NCBI GenBank assembly: GCA_022828425.1
Contig: CP094685.1
Span: 2,294,001-2,358,000 of the forward strand
Reading direction: 5' to 3'
DNA length: 64,000 nt
Origin: Candidatus Thiothrix sulfatifontis
Lineage (GTDB): Bacteria > Pseudomonadota > Gammaproteobacteria > Thiotrichales > Thiotrichaceae
The position numbers and the translations under genes are program-made. How positions within the stretch are numbered: position 1 is the first letter of the stretch; each line of letters opens with the position of its first letter. Of this stretch, positions 31,359 to 40,325 are shown one piece after another. The notes below the pieces were generated by a model, which saw nothing but the letters and a program-made list of their open reading frames with translations, did no database searches and was not told where the DNA came from.

Positions 31359-34300
31359 ATGACCCGCTCAATCAAGAAACTTCTGGTCGCCAACCGTGGC
31401 GAAATTGCGATCCGTATCCTACGCGCAGCCGCCGAACTCAAGCTGTGTACGGTGTCGATTTACACCTACGAAGACCGTTTTTCACCGCACCGCTACAAGG
31501 CGGACGAAGCCTACCAGATCGGCAAAGACGACGAGCCGCTCAAACCCTACCTCGATATTGAAGCCATTATTGAAACCGCCAAGCGTCACCATGTCGATGC
31601 GATTCACCCCGGTTACGGCTTCTTGTCTGAAAACGTGCGCTTTGCCCAGCGTTGCCGCGAAGAAGGCATTATTTTCGTAGGGCCGACCCCTGAAGCAATG
31701 CAGCGTTTAGGCGACAAAGTTGCCGCGAAAGAAAACGCCATCACTGCCGGTTTGCCCGTTATTGAAGACAGCCGTGAACCGCTGGATACCGTGGAGATTG
31801 CCCGCCGCGAAGCTGACCGCATTGGCTACCCACTGATGCTCAAAGCCGCGTCGGGCGGTGGTGGACGCGGGATGCGCGTGTTGCGTGACCCGTCGCAGTT
31901 GGATGGCGCGTACCACGATGCGCGTAACGAAGCGCTAAAAGCCTTCGGCGACGCTACAGTTTTCCTCGAAAAATACATCGACTCGCCCAAGCACATCGAA
32001 ATCCAGATTTTGGGCGATACCCACGGCAATCTGGTGCATTTGTACGAGCGCGATTGCTCGGTGCAACGCCGTTTCCAGAAAGTCGTGGAAGTCGCGCCCA
32101 GCACCAGTTTGAAAGACGAAACCCGCGAAAATCTATACAAATACGCGCTGGCAATTACCCGCCACGTTGATTATTCGTGCGCGGGTACAGTTGAATTCTT
32201 GGTCGATAAAGACGAGCGCATTTACTTCATCGAAGTGAACCCGCGTGTGCAGGTGGAACACACCATCACCGAAGAAATCACCGGCATCGACATTGTGCGT
32301 AGCCAGATTTTGATTGCAGGCGGCGCACGCTTGGATGACCCTGAAATCGGGATTCCCAACCAAGAATCGGTGGAATGCAACGGTTACGCCGTGCAGTGCC
32401 GGATCACCACCGAAGATCCTGAAAACGGCTTCAAACCGGATTACGGTACGATTATCGCCTACCGCAGCAGTGGCGGTTTCGGCGTGCGGTTGGATGCGGG
32501 CGCGGCTTATCCCGGTGCGAAAGTATCGCCGTTTTTTGACTCCATGTTGGTCAAAGTGACGACTTGGGGGCGCACGTTGGAAGGTGCTGCCAACCGCAAC
32601 TTGCGTGCTTTGCAGGAATTCCGTATTCGGGGTGTCAAAACCAATATCGGTTTCCTCGAAAATGTGCTGCAACATCAGGTATTTACTACGGGTAAATGCG
32701 CGGTGACGTTCATCGACAATCACCCTGAACTGTTCCACACCGCGTTGCGTTTTGACCGTGGCACAAAAACGCTGAAATTCATCGGCAATGTGACCGTTAA
32801 CGGCAACCCTGACGTGAAATACGTTGACCCGAACAAGCGTTTCCGCAAACCGATCATTCCCGATTTCGACAAGTTAGGTGCATACCCTAAGGGCAGCAAA
32901 AACTTGCTGGATGAGATGGGTGCGGAAAAGTTTTGCCAGTGGGTAAAGGAACAGCCGAACATCTTCTATACCGATACCACCTTGCGTGATGCACATCAGT
33001 CCTTACTGGCAACCCGCGTGCGTACTGACGATATGATGAAAATTGCCGAAGGTTTGGCAAAAAATCATTCGCAATTATTCTCGTTGGAACTGTGGGGCGG
33101 GGCGACGTTTGACGTGGCAATGCGCTTCTTGCACGAATGCCCGTGGGATCGTCTCAAGCTGTTGCGGGAAGCGATTCCGAATATCCTGTTCCAGATGCTG
33201 TTCCGTGGCTCTAATGCAGTGGGTTATACCGCTTACCCCGACAATGTGGTGGAAGCCTTCATCGAAAAGTCGTGGGAAAACGGTATTGACGTGTTCCGTA
33301 TCTTCGACTCCTTGAACTGGATTGAAGGGATGCGCAAATCCATTCAGTGCGTGCGCGAACGTACCGGCGGGATTGCGGAAGGCACGATTTGCTACACGGG
33401 CGACGTGTTGAACAAAGATCCGGCGAACAAATTCAACCTGCAATATTACCTGGATTTGGCGAAGCAGTTGGAAGACGCGGGTGCGCACATGCTGGCGGTC
33501 AAGGATATGGCAGGTGTGTTGAAGCCGTATGCGGCGACGACGTTGATTACCGCGTTGAAAGAATCTGTCAGCATTCCGATTCATTTGCACACGCATGACA
33601 CCGCGTCGATTCAATCCGCCACCTTGCTGAAAGCGATTGAAGCGGGTGTGGACATCGTGGATGGCTGCATGAGTTCCATGTCGGGGCTGACTTCGCAGGT
33701 CAACCTGAACTCGCTGATTGCGGCGATGGAAGGTCAGCCGCGTGAACAGCCGTACAACCTTAAGTCCTTGAATGCTTACGCGAATTACTGGGAAGATGTG
33801 CGCGAAATGTACTACCCGTTTGAGTCTGGTTTGAAAGCAGGCACGGCGGAAGTGTACAACCACGAAATTCCAGGTGGTCAATATTCCAACCTGCGCCCGC
33901 AAGCAATTGCGCTGGGCTTGGAACATAAATTCGAGGAAGTGAAGGAAAATTACGCGGTGGTCAACCGCATGTTTGGCGACATCGTGAAAGTTACCCCATC
34001 GTCCAAAGTCGTCGGTGACATGGCGATTTACATGACTTCCAACGGTTTGACCGAGCAGGATGTGATGGAACGTGGGCGCACCTTGGCGTTCCCTGATTCC
34101 GTGATCGACTTGTTCAAAGGCGGCTTGGGACAAGTACCGGGCGGTTTCCCGAAAGACTTGAGCGACATTATTCTCAAAGGCGAAAAGCCGTACACGGGTC
34201 GCCCGAATGATCACTTGAAGCCGGTGGATTTGGATGCGGCATTTGAGGCGTTTAAGCAAGCGTTTGACCCTGAGCAAACTTTCCTCGATTTCCTGTCGTT

Positions 34301-34802
34301 CACCATGTATCCGGCAGTGTTCCGTGATTTCTACAAGCATCAGCAGGAATACGGCGAAATTAGCCATCTGCCTACTTCGCTGTTCTTCTACGGTCTCAAG
34401 CTGAACGAGGAAGTGCTGGTTGATCTGGGGCGCGGTAAGGTGCTGATTATCCGCTTGCTGTACCGTTCACCGACGGATGAGAACGGCATGTGTGGCGTGA
34501 CGTTTGACTTCAACGGGCAAATTCGTGCGGTGCAAATCCGCGATTTGTCCGTAAAGCCGACCCGTGCGACTAACCGCAAAGCGGTTGATCCGAATGAAGT
34601 GGGTACATCGTTGCAGGGCAAGTTATCTGCCATCATGGTCAAGGCGGGGGATGAGGTGGAGCAGAATGCACCACTGTTTGTCATTGAAGCGATGAAGATG
34701 GAAACCACGATTACTGCGCCAGAGGCGGGTAAGGTGAAAAAGGTTCACTTGCAGGCGGGCGAGTTGGTCGAGCAAGGCGATTTGGTCGTCGAATTCGAGT
34801 AA
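31359..34802 (+). CDS. pyc: Pyruvate carboxylase, single-chain
   Basis: Carboxylates pyruvate to oxaloacetate, an anaplerotic reaction. 1147 residues hold all domains: ATP-grasp biotin carboxylase (1 to about 450, [36 protein letters not shown]), carboxyltransferase (from about 545, FYTDTTLRDAHQSLLATR, with the metal-site LHTHDTASIQ), and C-terminal biotinyl domain with EAMKMETT. The start has AGG 8 bases ahead; a longer frame (25 codons) is less likely. The two-subunit PycA/PycB form found in some proteobacteria is not used. A hairpin follows the gene. Confidence 0.95.
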   Translation: MTRSIKKLLVANRGEIAIRILRAAAELKLCTVSIYTYEDRFSPHRYKADEAYQIGKDDEPLKPYLDIEAIIETAKRHHVDAIHPGYGFLSENVRFAQRCREEGIIFVGPTPEAMQRLGDKVAAKENAITAGLPVIEDSREPLDTVEIARREADRIGYPLMLKAASGGGGRGMRVLRDPSQLDGAYHDARNEALKAFGDATVFLEKYIDSPKHIEIQILGDTHGNLVHLYERDCSVQRRFQKVVEVAPSTSLKDETRENLYKYALAITRHVDYSCAGTVEFLVDKDERIYFIEVNPRVQVEHTITEEITGIDIVRSQILIAGGARLDDPEIGIPNQESVECNGYAVQCRITTEDPENGFKPDYGTIIAYRSSGGFGVRLDAGAAYPGAKVSPFFDSMLVKVTTWGRTLEGAANRNLRALQEFRIRGVKTNIGFLENVLQHQVFTTGKCAVTFIDNHPELFHTALRFDRGTKTLKFIGNVTVNGNPDVKYVDPNKRFRKPIIPDFDKLGAYPKGSKNLLDEMGAEKFCQWVKEQPNIFYTDTTLRDAHQSLLATRVRTDDMMKIAEGLAKNHSQLFSLELWGGATFDVAMRFLHECPWDRLKLLREAIPNILFQMLFRGSNAVGYTAYPDNVVEAFIEKSWENGIDVFRIFDSLNWIEGMRKSIQCVRERTGGIAEGTICYTGDVLNKDPANKFNLQYYLDLAKQLEDAGAHMLAVKDMAGVLKPYAATTLITALKESVSIPIHLHTHDTASIQSATLLKAIEAGVDIVDGCMSSMSGLTSQVNLNSLIAAMEGQPREQPYNLKSLNAYANYWEDVREMYYPFESGLKAGTAEVYNHEIPGGQYSNLRPQAIALGLEHKFEEVKENYAVVNRMFGDIVKVTPSSKVVGDMAIYMTSNGLTEQDVMERGRTLAFPDSVIDLFKGGLGQVPGGFPKDLSDIILKGEKPYTGRPNDHLKPVDLDAAFEAFKQAFDPEQTFLDFLSFTMYPAVFRDFYKHQQEYGEISHLPTSLFFYGLKLNEEVLVDLGRGKVLIIRLLYRSPTDENGMCGVTFDFNGQIRAVQIRDLSVKPTRATNRKAVDPNEVGTSLQGKLSAIMVKAGDEVEQNAPLFVIEAMKMETTITAPEAGKVKKVHLQAGELVEQGDLVVEFE

Positions 34803-34813
34803 TGTAACGTTAA

Positions 34814-34850
34814 AGAAACCCCTCGGAGGTTAGAAGGGGTTTCTTCTCTT
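34814..34850. terminator. Hairpin terminator between pyc and the Uma2 gene
   Basis: AGAAACCCCT pairs with AGGGGTTTCT (10 bp) around an 11-base loop. The plus strand continues TCTCTT, the minus strand TTAACG, so it may stop transcription from both convergent genes, better for pyc. Confidence 0.65.
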
Positions 34851-35325
34851 AACGAAAAATCTGGGCTTTGATGTCCGGTGCAAACTTACTCTGTTCAATC
34901 TGCCCAACATGGGTAAACATTTCCATGCGATTATTCTCGTACACCACCCACACTTCCTGCGCCCCTTTGGCGAGGTAAAGTTCCACTTTTTCCGCAATTT
35001 CTATTTTGGAATTGGATGGTGACACGATTTCAACGCACAGCTCCGGCGCTTTAGGGTACGGTGTGACATAGCCAAACTCCGCAATGAAAGCCGCCGAAGC
35101 CCATGCCACATCCGCCACTTTGACACCTTCTGAGGTTTGAATCGAGCATTCCGTGATGACTTCGCCTTCGGGTTGGCGTTGCCACAATACACCCGCAATA
35201 CGCCCTTGAAACCTGCCGTGGCTGTTAGAGGCGGGACTCATCAAGAGTTTGCCAAACTTATTCAGTTCGATCTTGAACGGTAAGTTTTGCAGTAATGGGT
35301 TGTCGATAACTTCTGACCATTCCAT
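34849..35325 (-). CDS. Uma2-family (DUF820) putative endonuclease
   Basis: 158 residues of the Uma2/DUF820 family, a restriction-endonuclease-fold group abundant in cyanobacteria and filamentous bacteria and of unknown biological role. Family features are the MSPASNSHG start region, VADVAWAS with the metal-site Asp, ELCVEIVSPSNSK (Glu) and LYLAKGAQEVWVVY. It stands alone between the pyc terminator and the oligopeptide permease genes. The PD-(D/E)XK catalytic positions look present; activity is not established for most members. Confidence 0.85.
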   Translation of the reverse strand: MEWSEVIDNPLLQNLPFKIELNKFGKLLMSPASNSHGRFQGRIAGVLWQRQPEGEVITECSIQTSEGVKVADVAWASAAFIAEFGYVTPYPKAPELCVEIVSPSNSKIEIAEKVELYLAKGAQEVWVVYENNRMEMFTHVGQIEQSKFAPDIKAQIFR

Positions 35326-35384
35326 TGTGATGCCCTAGCGTGACGGATTACGCAAATAGTTTAGCATGGTTTGTCAGCCCTGTT

Positions 35385-36224
35385 TCATCCCCCTTTCGGA
35401 TCCAACGCATCCCGCAAGCCATCGCCCAAAAAATTAAGGCAGAACAACGTCACCGCCAAAAATCCAGCCGGACACAATAACATCCACGGCGCAGTTTCCA
35501 TTTGTGCGGCCCCTTCTGCAATCAACACGCCCCAACTGGTGAGCGGCTCTTGCACCCCCAAGCCTAAAAAGCTCAAAAACGATTCAAACAATATCACTTG
35601 TGGCACGGTCAACGTGGCATACACAATCACCGATCCCAAGGTATTGGGGATAATATGACGGCGAATAATCCCGAAATGACTCACGCCGCTGACCTGTGCG
35701 GCTTCCACAAAAGCTCGACTTTTCAAGGATAAGGCTTGCCCACGCACAATTCGCGCCATGGTCAGCCATTCCACCGCGCCAATTGCCACGAAGATCAGGA
35801 AAATGCTACGCCCGAAATACACCATCAGCAAAATCACGAAAAACATAAAGGGCAGGGCATACAACACATCTACCAGCCGCATCATCAGCGCATCGGTGCG
35901 CCCGCCCAAATACCCCGCCGTTGCCCCATACAAAACCCCGATAAGCAAACTGACCGAGGTTGCCGCCAAGCCCACCATTAACGAAATTTGCCCACCAATC
36001 AGGGTGCGCACGAACAAATCCCGTCCATTCGCATCCGTCCCAAACCAGAAACCTTGCGCGGCATCGGGCGGAATTCCCATCGAATCCCAATAAATTTCGT
36101 CGTAAGGGTGCGGGCTAAACAACGGCCCCAAGACACACAATACGGCAATCAGCAGTAACAATATGGCACTCCCAACCGCCATTTTGTTACGCAATAAGCG
36201 CTGCCATGCTTTGTGTTTAATCAT
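35385..36224 (-). CDS. Peptide/nickel-type ABC transporter permease, OppC/DppC family
   Basis: 279 residues, about six transmembrane helices, a family N-terminus (AWQRLLRNKMAVGSAILLLLIAVL) and the ATPase-coupling EAA region (VEAAQVSGVSHFGIIRRHIIPNTLG). It overlaps the OppB-type gene by 8 bases and forms the inner-membrane channel with it. No substrate-binding protein or ATPase gene is adjacent, so the rest of the transporter must be encoded elsewhere. Substrate (dipeptide, oligopeptide, nickel) cannot be told from sequence. Confidence 0.9.
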   Translation of the reverse strand: MIKHKAWQRLLRNKMAVGSAILLLLIAVLCVLGPLFSPHPYDEIYWDSMGIPPDAAQGFWFGTDANGRDLFVRTLIGGQISLMVGLAATSVSLLIGVLYGATAGYLGGRTDALMMRLVDVLYALPFMFFVILLMVYFGRSIFLIFVAIGAVEWLTMARIVRGQALSLKSRAFVEAAQVSGVSHFGIIRRHIIPNTLGSVIVYATLTVPQVILFESFLSFLGLGVQEPLTSWGVLIAEGAAQMETAPWMLLCPAGFLAVTLFCLNFLGDGLRDALDPKGG

Positions 36225-37137
36225 AACGCACCCTCGAATCCATCCAGCCGTAGATCACATCCACCAACAAATTCATCAAAATAATCAACGCGCCGTAAAA
36301 GATCACCACGCCCATGACCAACGTGTAATCCCGATTCAATGCCCCTTGCACAAAATGCCGCCCGATGCCCGGAATCCCGAAAATCTGCTCAATCACCACC
36401 GACCCGGTAATAATCGCCGCCGTTGCAGGCCCCAGCCAAGACAATACTGGCAGCAATGCCCCTTTCAACACATGCCGCCACACAATCAGGCGCATCGGTA
36501 AACCTTTGGCAACAGCGGTACGAATATGCGGGCTAGACAGCGTTTCCAGCACACCGGCACGCATTAACCGCGCTACATACGCTATTTGCGGTAATGCCAG
36601 CGCAATTACCGGCAACACTGCTGATTTCCAGCCCTGATCCCAACCGGCTACCGGCAGCCAATGCAACAACACCCCAAACACCAGAGCCAATAACGGTGCC
36701 ATCACAAAATTAGGCACCGTAATACCCGTCATGGAAACCGCCATTACCGCGTGATCCAGCGGGCGGTTGTGATGCAACGCCGCCAGCATCCCCGCCGGAA
36801 TCCCAACCAACAAGGCGAGTAGCATGGCAAACACCCCCAATTGCAAAGACACCGGAAACCCTTCCGCAATCAAGCTGCTGACACTGTGATCCTTGTACTT
36901 AAACGACGGCCCCAAATCCCCCTGCAACACATTGAGCAAGTAATACCCGTATTGCATCGGCAAGGGCTTGTCCAAGTGGTAAGCGCGTTCCATATTCGCG
37001 GCAATTTCCGGCGGCATTGGGCGTTCAGTATCAAACGGCCCGCCCGGTGCTAAGCGGATTAAAAAAAATGCCAATGTAATGATCACCAGCAAGGTGGGCA
37101 GCGCACCTAGCAAGCGTTTAACGACATACTGCAACAT
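36217..37137 (-). CDS. Peptide/nickel-type ABC transporter permease, OppB/DppB family
   Basis: 306 residues with a first hydrophobic helix (LLGALPTLLVIITLAFFLIRLAPG), the large periplasmic loop containing RPMPPEIAANMERAYHLD, and the coupling region TAVAKGLPMRLIVWRHVLKGALLPVL. First gene of the two-gene permease unit; it starts 134 bases from a divergent ArsR-type regulator with a tandem repeat between them. Confidence 0.9.
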   Translation of the reverse strand: MLQYVVKRLLGALPTLLVIITLAFFLIRLAPGGPFDTERPMPPEIAANMERAYHLDKPLPMQYGYYLLNVLQGDLGPSFKYKDHSVSSLIAEGFPVSLQLGVFAMLLALLVGIPAGMLAALHHNRPLDHAVMAVSMTGITVPNFVMAPLLALVFGVLLHWLPVAGWDQGWKSAVLPVIALALPQIAYVARLMRAGVLETLSSPHIRTAVAKGLPMRLIVWRHVLKGALLPVLSWLGPATAAIITGSVVIEQIFGIPGIGRHFVQGALNRDYTLVMGVVIFYGALIILMNLLVDVIYGWMDSRVRYD

Positions 37138-37201
37138 ACAACCTTTATCTTTCTGAGATTTAACCGTGACAAAGCCTCTAAAAGCTTCTATGATTAAGCT
37201 T

Positions 37202-37217
37202 ATTCTAATATTCTAAT
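37202..37217. promoter_or_regulatory. Tandem ATTCTAAT repeat between oppB and arsR-like genes
   Basis: Two perfect adjacent copies of ATTCTAAT (37202-37209, 37210-37217) lie in the AT-rich divergent gap between the OppB-type gene and the ArsR-type regulator. This is where an operator controlling either gene would be expected. It is not the inverted ATTC/GAAT arrangement I recall for SqrR sites, so its meaning is uncertain. Confidence 0.3.
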
Positions 37218-37271
37218 TAACACATCAACCCGCTAGATTTTCCATTGAGATTGACCTAGGAAGGGTTAAAT

Positions 37272-37586
37272 ATGCACACATCAGAACACAGTATTATGGT
37301 TAATGGTATTCCGATACAGGAAGACGACATTGAGTACGCCAGCCGTTCCCTTAAAGCTGCGTCTCACCCACTACGTTTAAAAATCATGTGCTTACTGTCG
37401 CAACATGAGATGACAGTTCAAGACATTGTGGATCATGTCGGCACCAGCCAAAGCAATGTTTCCCAACATTTAGCGATCATGCGCGACAAGGGCTTATTGT
37501 CTTCGCATCGGGTAGCTAATCGGGTGTATTACTGCCTCGCCGAATCCCGTCGTGCGCTGTTACAAGCGTGTTCTTCACTGCGTTAG
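37272..37586 (+). CDS. ArsR-family transcriptional regulator with two key cysteines
   Basis: 104 residues, winged helix-turn-helix (LKAASHPLRLKIMCLL, then VQDIVDHVGTSQSNVSQHLAIMRDKGLL, wing SHRVANRVYYCLA). The metal-binding ELCVCD box of classic ArsR is absent. A Cys in the second helix (KIMC) and a Cys near the C-terminus (LLQACSSLR) lie about where the redox-active pair of the persulfide sensors SqrR/BigR lies, so a sulfide/persulfide sensor is a reasonable inference in this organism; a third Cys is in VYYC. Divergent from oppBC, upstream of the CPBP protease gene. Confidence 0.82.
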   Translation: MHTSEHSIMVNGIPIQEDDIEYASRSLKAASHPLRLKIMCLLSQHEMTVQDIVDHVGTSQSNVSQHLAIMRDKGLLSSHRVANRVYYCLAESRRALLQACSSLR

Positions 37587-37699
37587 TCTGCATCTGGTTA
37601 TCTTAATTATGGTTGTCTGTTGGTGCATGTGCAATTCAAAATGTGCGCTACAATGATCTGTACGTGTACGATGTGCATTACATAATTAAGGAAAAATAA

Positions 37700-38602
37700 G
37701 TGAACACAAGTTATCTAAGCCTAGCCCGTCTAGGCAAAAACCACTGGTGGCGTTATGTACTTGGCTTATTAATCATTGTGATTTTTTGGCAATTATTGGG
37801 TGCTATTCCGTTAGGAATCATGGTGTTTGTGTTACTGGGCGACAATGACCCTAGCACCAACGTTGATCCGACCACCTTGCAGTTTGAGGGAGTCAGTAGC
37901 TTGTGGTTCTATCTGGGGATTAATTTCACCCTGTTGGCGATGTTGCTGGGCGTGTTTGTGACGGTGCGCTTTTTACACCAACGCCACTTTGTTAGCCTCA
38001 TAACACCCTTAATTAACATTGATTGGAAGCTGATGTTTAAAGGGTTTGCTGTGTTTTTCAGCCTGATAGCCCTGGCAACTTTCTTGGAAGCACTATTTCA
38101 GCCCACAGGGTATCAAATGACGTTTGATGCGACGCAATTCCTGATTTTCTTGCCGATTGCATTGGTAATTACGCCGCTTCAGGCGGCAGCAGAAGAATTG
38201 TTGTTCCGTGGTTACGTGATGCAATGGTTAGGTTTGTTTGGGCGTGGTGCTGTCATGCCGGTGTTGGTTTCTTCATTGCTTTTCATGGTGGCACACTTGG
38301 CAAATCCAGAGGTTGGTGCGGATGCTTATTTGATTCCCTTGCTGTATCTATCGATGGGCGTGTTTTTGGCGATGATCACGGTCAAAAGTAATTCTTTGGA
38401 GCTGGCGATCGGCGTGCACGCCGCCAATAATTTGTTTACCGTGTTGATTATGAATTATGCTGATTCTGCATTGCCAGCACCGTCACTGTTTACCGCCAGT
38501 GACATTGAGCCGATGGCGAGTTTGATCAGCCTTGTGGTCATTGCTGCCTTGTTCTATTGGATTATGTTTGTCTGGCAACGCCACGCTAATATTAAGATTT
38601 AA
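37700..38602 (+). CDS. CPBP-family intramembrane glutamic protease
   Basis: 300 residues, about eight transmembrane helices. Active-site signatures of the CPBP/Rce1-like family are present: EELLFR at 165-170, MVAHL with His 199, and a third motif IGVHAANN. The start is GTG, with AAGGA ahead of it. In bacteria these proteases serve varied roles (bacteriocin immunity, membrane-protein processing); nothing here identifies a substrate. It precedes dsrN by 31 bases and could be read through into it. Confidence 0.85.
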   Translation: MNTSYLSLARLGKNHWWRYVLGLLIIVIFWQLLGAIPLGIMVFVLLGDNDPSTNVDPTTLQFEGVSSLWFYLGINFTLLAMLLGVFVTVRFLHQRHFVSLITPLINIDWKLMFKGFAVFFSLIALATFLEALFQPTGYQMTFDATQFLIFLPIALVITPLQAAAEELLFRGYVMQWLGLFGRGAVMPVLVSSLLFMVAHLANPEVGADAYLIPLLYLSMGVFLAMITVKSNSLELAIGVHAANNLFTVLIMNYADSALPAPSLFTASDIEPMASLISLVVIAALFYWIMFVWQRHANIKI

Positions 38603-38633
38603 TAATATACCTGAGTTGCGGTAGAATGCGTCC

Positions 38634-40013
38634 ATGGCAAGAGTTTTTATTTCCGCAACCCACAAATCCTCCGGCAAAACCACACTGTCCATCGGTCTGT
38701 GTGCCGCTTTGCACGCGCAAGGTTTACGTGTCCAGCCGTTCAAAAAAGGCCCGGATTACATTGATCCGCTGTGGTTAGGGGCGGCGAGTCAGCGCCCTTG
38801 CCACAACCTCGATTTCAACACGATGACCCCGGCTGAAATCATCCAGACTGTGCAGCATTATTCGCAGAATGCCGATATTGCGCTGATCGAAGCCAATAAA
38901 GGGTTATACGACGGTATGGCGCTGGATGGTTCGGATAGCAATGCAGCGGTCGCTAAATTGACGCAATCCCCCGTTATTTTGGTGGTGGATTCACGCGGCA
39001 TGACACGCGGCATTGCGCCGTTATTGCTCGGTTATCAAGCGTTTGATCGCGACGTAAACATTGCTGGAATCATTTTCAATCGTGTGGGCGGTGCTCGCCA
39101 CGCCGCCAAGTTGCGTGAATCCGTCGAGCATTACACCGATATTAAGGTATTGGGCGCGGTACAAAATAATCCCGAAATGGAAATCGAAGAGCGCCATCTG
39201 GGGTTGATGCCGAGCAATGAGAGCGGTGATGCAGAACAGCAGATTGCGCGGATTCGGGAGCTAGTGGCAGAACAGGTGGATTTGCGGGCGTTGCTCCAGA
39301 TTGCGGGGAGTGCGGAAGATTGTGAAGAGGGCGAACGGTGGTCGCCTTCTTCCTCTTCAGGATTGCTGCGCATCGGTATCTGTCAAGACCCCGCTTTTGG
39401 TTTTTATTACCCCGGCGATCTCGAAGCTTTGCAACAAGCCGGTGCACAACTTATCCCGATCAATACGCTAAAAGATGGCGCTTTGCCAGACATCGACGGT
39501 CTGTTCATCGGCGGTGGTTTTCCCGAAACTCACATGCAGCAATTGGCGGCGAATACGTCAATGCGTGAATCCATCCGCTGCGCCATCGACAACGGTTTGC
39601 CGACGTATGCGGAATGCGGCGGCTTAATGTACCTTTCCCGTAGCCTAATTTGGAACGGGCAACAGGCGGATATGGTGGGCGTGATTCCCGGTGATGCGGT
39701 CATGCATACCAAGCCGCAGGGTCGGGGATACGTGAAATTGCAAGAAACCGCCGATATGCCTTGGCCGGGTGGCGACACGTTGCACACCATTAATGCACAC
39801 GAGTTCCACTATTCGCGGCTTGAGAATTTGACCGCAACGGGTAAATTCGCCTACCGTATGCGGCGCGGAACCGGCATTGATGGTCAACACGATGGCTGGG
39901 TCTACCGCAATTTGTTAGCTTCTTACACCCACATGCGCGATACCTCCCAATTCCGGTGGGCGCAGCGTTTTGTGGAATTTATCCGTCAAACTCAAAGGAA
40001 CCCTACTGCATGA
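38634..40013 (+). CDS. dsrN: DsrN-type siroheme amidase (CobB/CbiA homologue)
   Basis: 459 residues with an N-terminal P-loop amidation domain (SATHKSSGKTTLSIGLCAAL, FKKGPDYIDPLWL, LIEANKGLYDGM) and a C-terminal class I glutaminase-like domain with nucleophile in YAECGGLMYLSRSL. The fold is that of cobyrinate a,c-diamide synthase. In sulfur oxidisers the homologue DsrN makes the siroheme amide of DsrAB, and here the next gene, overlapping by 4 bases, is a cysteine-free DsrR-like protein, so DsrN is preferred to CobB; no other cobalamin gene is in the window. The interdomain linker (about residues 230-245, EDCEEGERWSPSSSSG) is encoded by what looks like a short inserted repeat. Confidence 0.78.
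   Translation: MARVFISATHKSSGKTTLSIGLCAALHAQGLRVQPFKKGPDYIDPLWLGAASQRPCHNLDFNTMTPAEIIQTVQHYSQNADIALIEANKGLYDGMALDGSDSNAAVAKLTQSPVILVVDSRGMTRGIAPLLLGYQAFDRDVNIAGIIFNRVGGARHAAKLRESVEHYTDIKVLGAVQNNPEMEIEERHLGLMPSNESGDAEQQIARIRELVAEQVDLRALLQIAGSAEDCEEGERWSPSSSSGLLRIGICQDPAFGFYYPGDLEALQQAGAQLIPINTLKDGALPDIDGLFIGGGFPETHMQQLAANTSMRESIRCAIDNGLPTYAECGGLMYLSRSLIWNGQQADMVGVIPGDAVMHTKPQGRGYVKLQETADMPWPGGDTLHTINAHEFHYSRLENLTATGKFAYRMRRGTGIDGQHDGWVYRNLLASYTHMRDTSQFRWAQRFVEFIRQTQRNPTA
39324..39358. repeat. Short element with inverted ends inside dsrN
   Basis: The 35 bases start GAAGAGG and end with its complement CCTCTTC. The first 25 bases closely resemble the left part of the element in the helicase gene at 54.4 kb: they share GAAGAGGGCGA and a later GGTCGCC at the same distance. 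It lies in the interdomain linker of dsrN. Probably a shortened or decayed copy. Confidence 0.45.
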
Positions 40014-40321
40014 TCACCGTTACTGCCGCCGCCGCCACTCAAGTTCGTACCGCTTCGGTACAGGGCAATGCCATTGGTTTACCGTTACGCATTGCTATCC
40101 AAACAAAGTCGGACGGTGGATTTCATTACCTAATGGGGTTTGACGACCAGGAAAAAGCAGGCGACCAAAAAATAGAATCCGAAGGCGTGGCATTGGTGGT
40201 GGATGAGGCTTCTCAGCCATTGGCGGCGGGTATGACGCTGGATTACGTGGAAATCGATGGCAAACTGGAGTTTGTTTTCATTAATCCGAATGATCCTAAC
40301 TACCGTCCACCGCAGGCGTAA
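40010..40321 (+). CDS. dsrR: DsrR-like A-type carrier homologue without cysteines
   Basis: 103 residues with the IscA/ErpA/SufA fold (MITVTAAAATQVRT, GLPLRIAIQTKSDGG, EGVALVVDEASQPL, MTLDYVEIDGKLEFVFINP). A-type carriers hold three conserved Cys; this protein has none, which is the hallmark of DsrR of Allochromatium vinosum, needed for proper levels of the Dsr machinery rather than cluster transfer. The ATG overlaps the dsrN stop by 4 bases. Followed after 4 bases by a sensor kinase gene. Confidence 0.8.
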   Translation: MITVTAAAATQVRTASVQGNAIGLPLRIAIQTKSDGGFHYLMGFDDQEKAGDQKIESEGVALVVDEASQPLAAGMTLDYVEIDGKLEFVFINPNDPNYRPPQA

Positions 40322-40325
40322 TTTC

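Noticed and set aside
34849..35325. Uma2 endonuclease as a mobile element or restriction enzyme
   Set aside because: Isolated gene between housekeeping units, no methyltransferase, no terminal repeats.
38634..40013. Cobalamin-pathway cobB rather than dsrN
   Set aside because: No other cobalamin gene is nearby, while a cysteine-free DsrR-like gene overlaps it; kept as an alternative in the entry.
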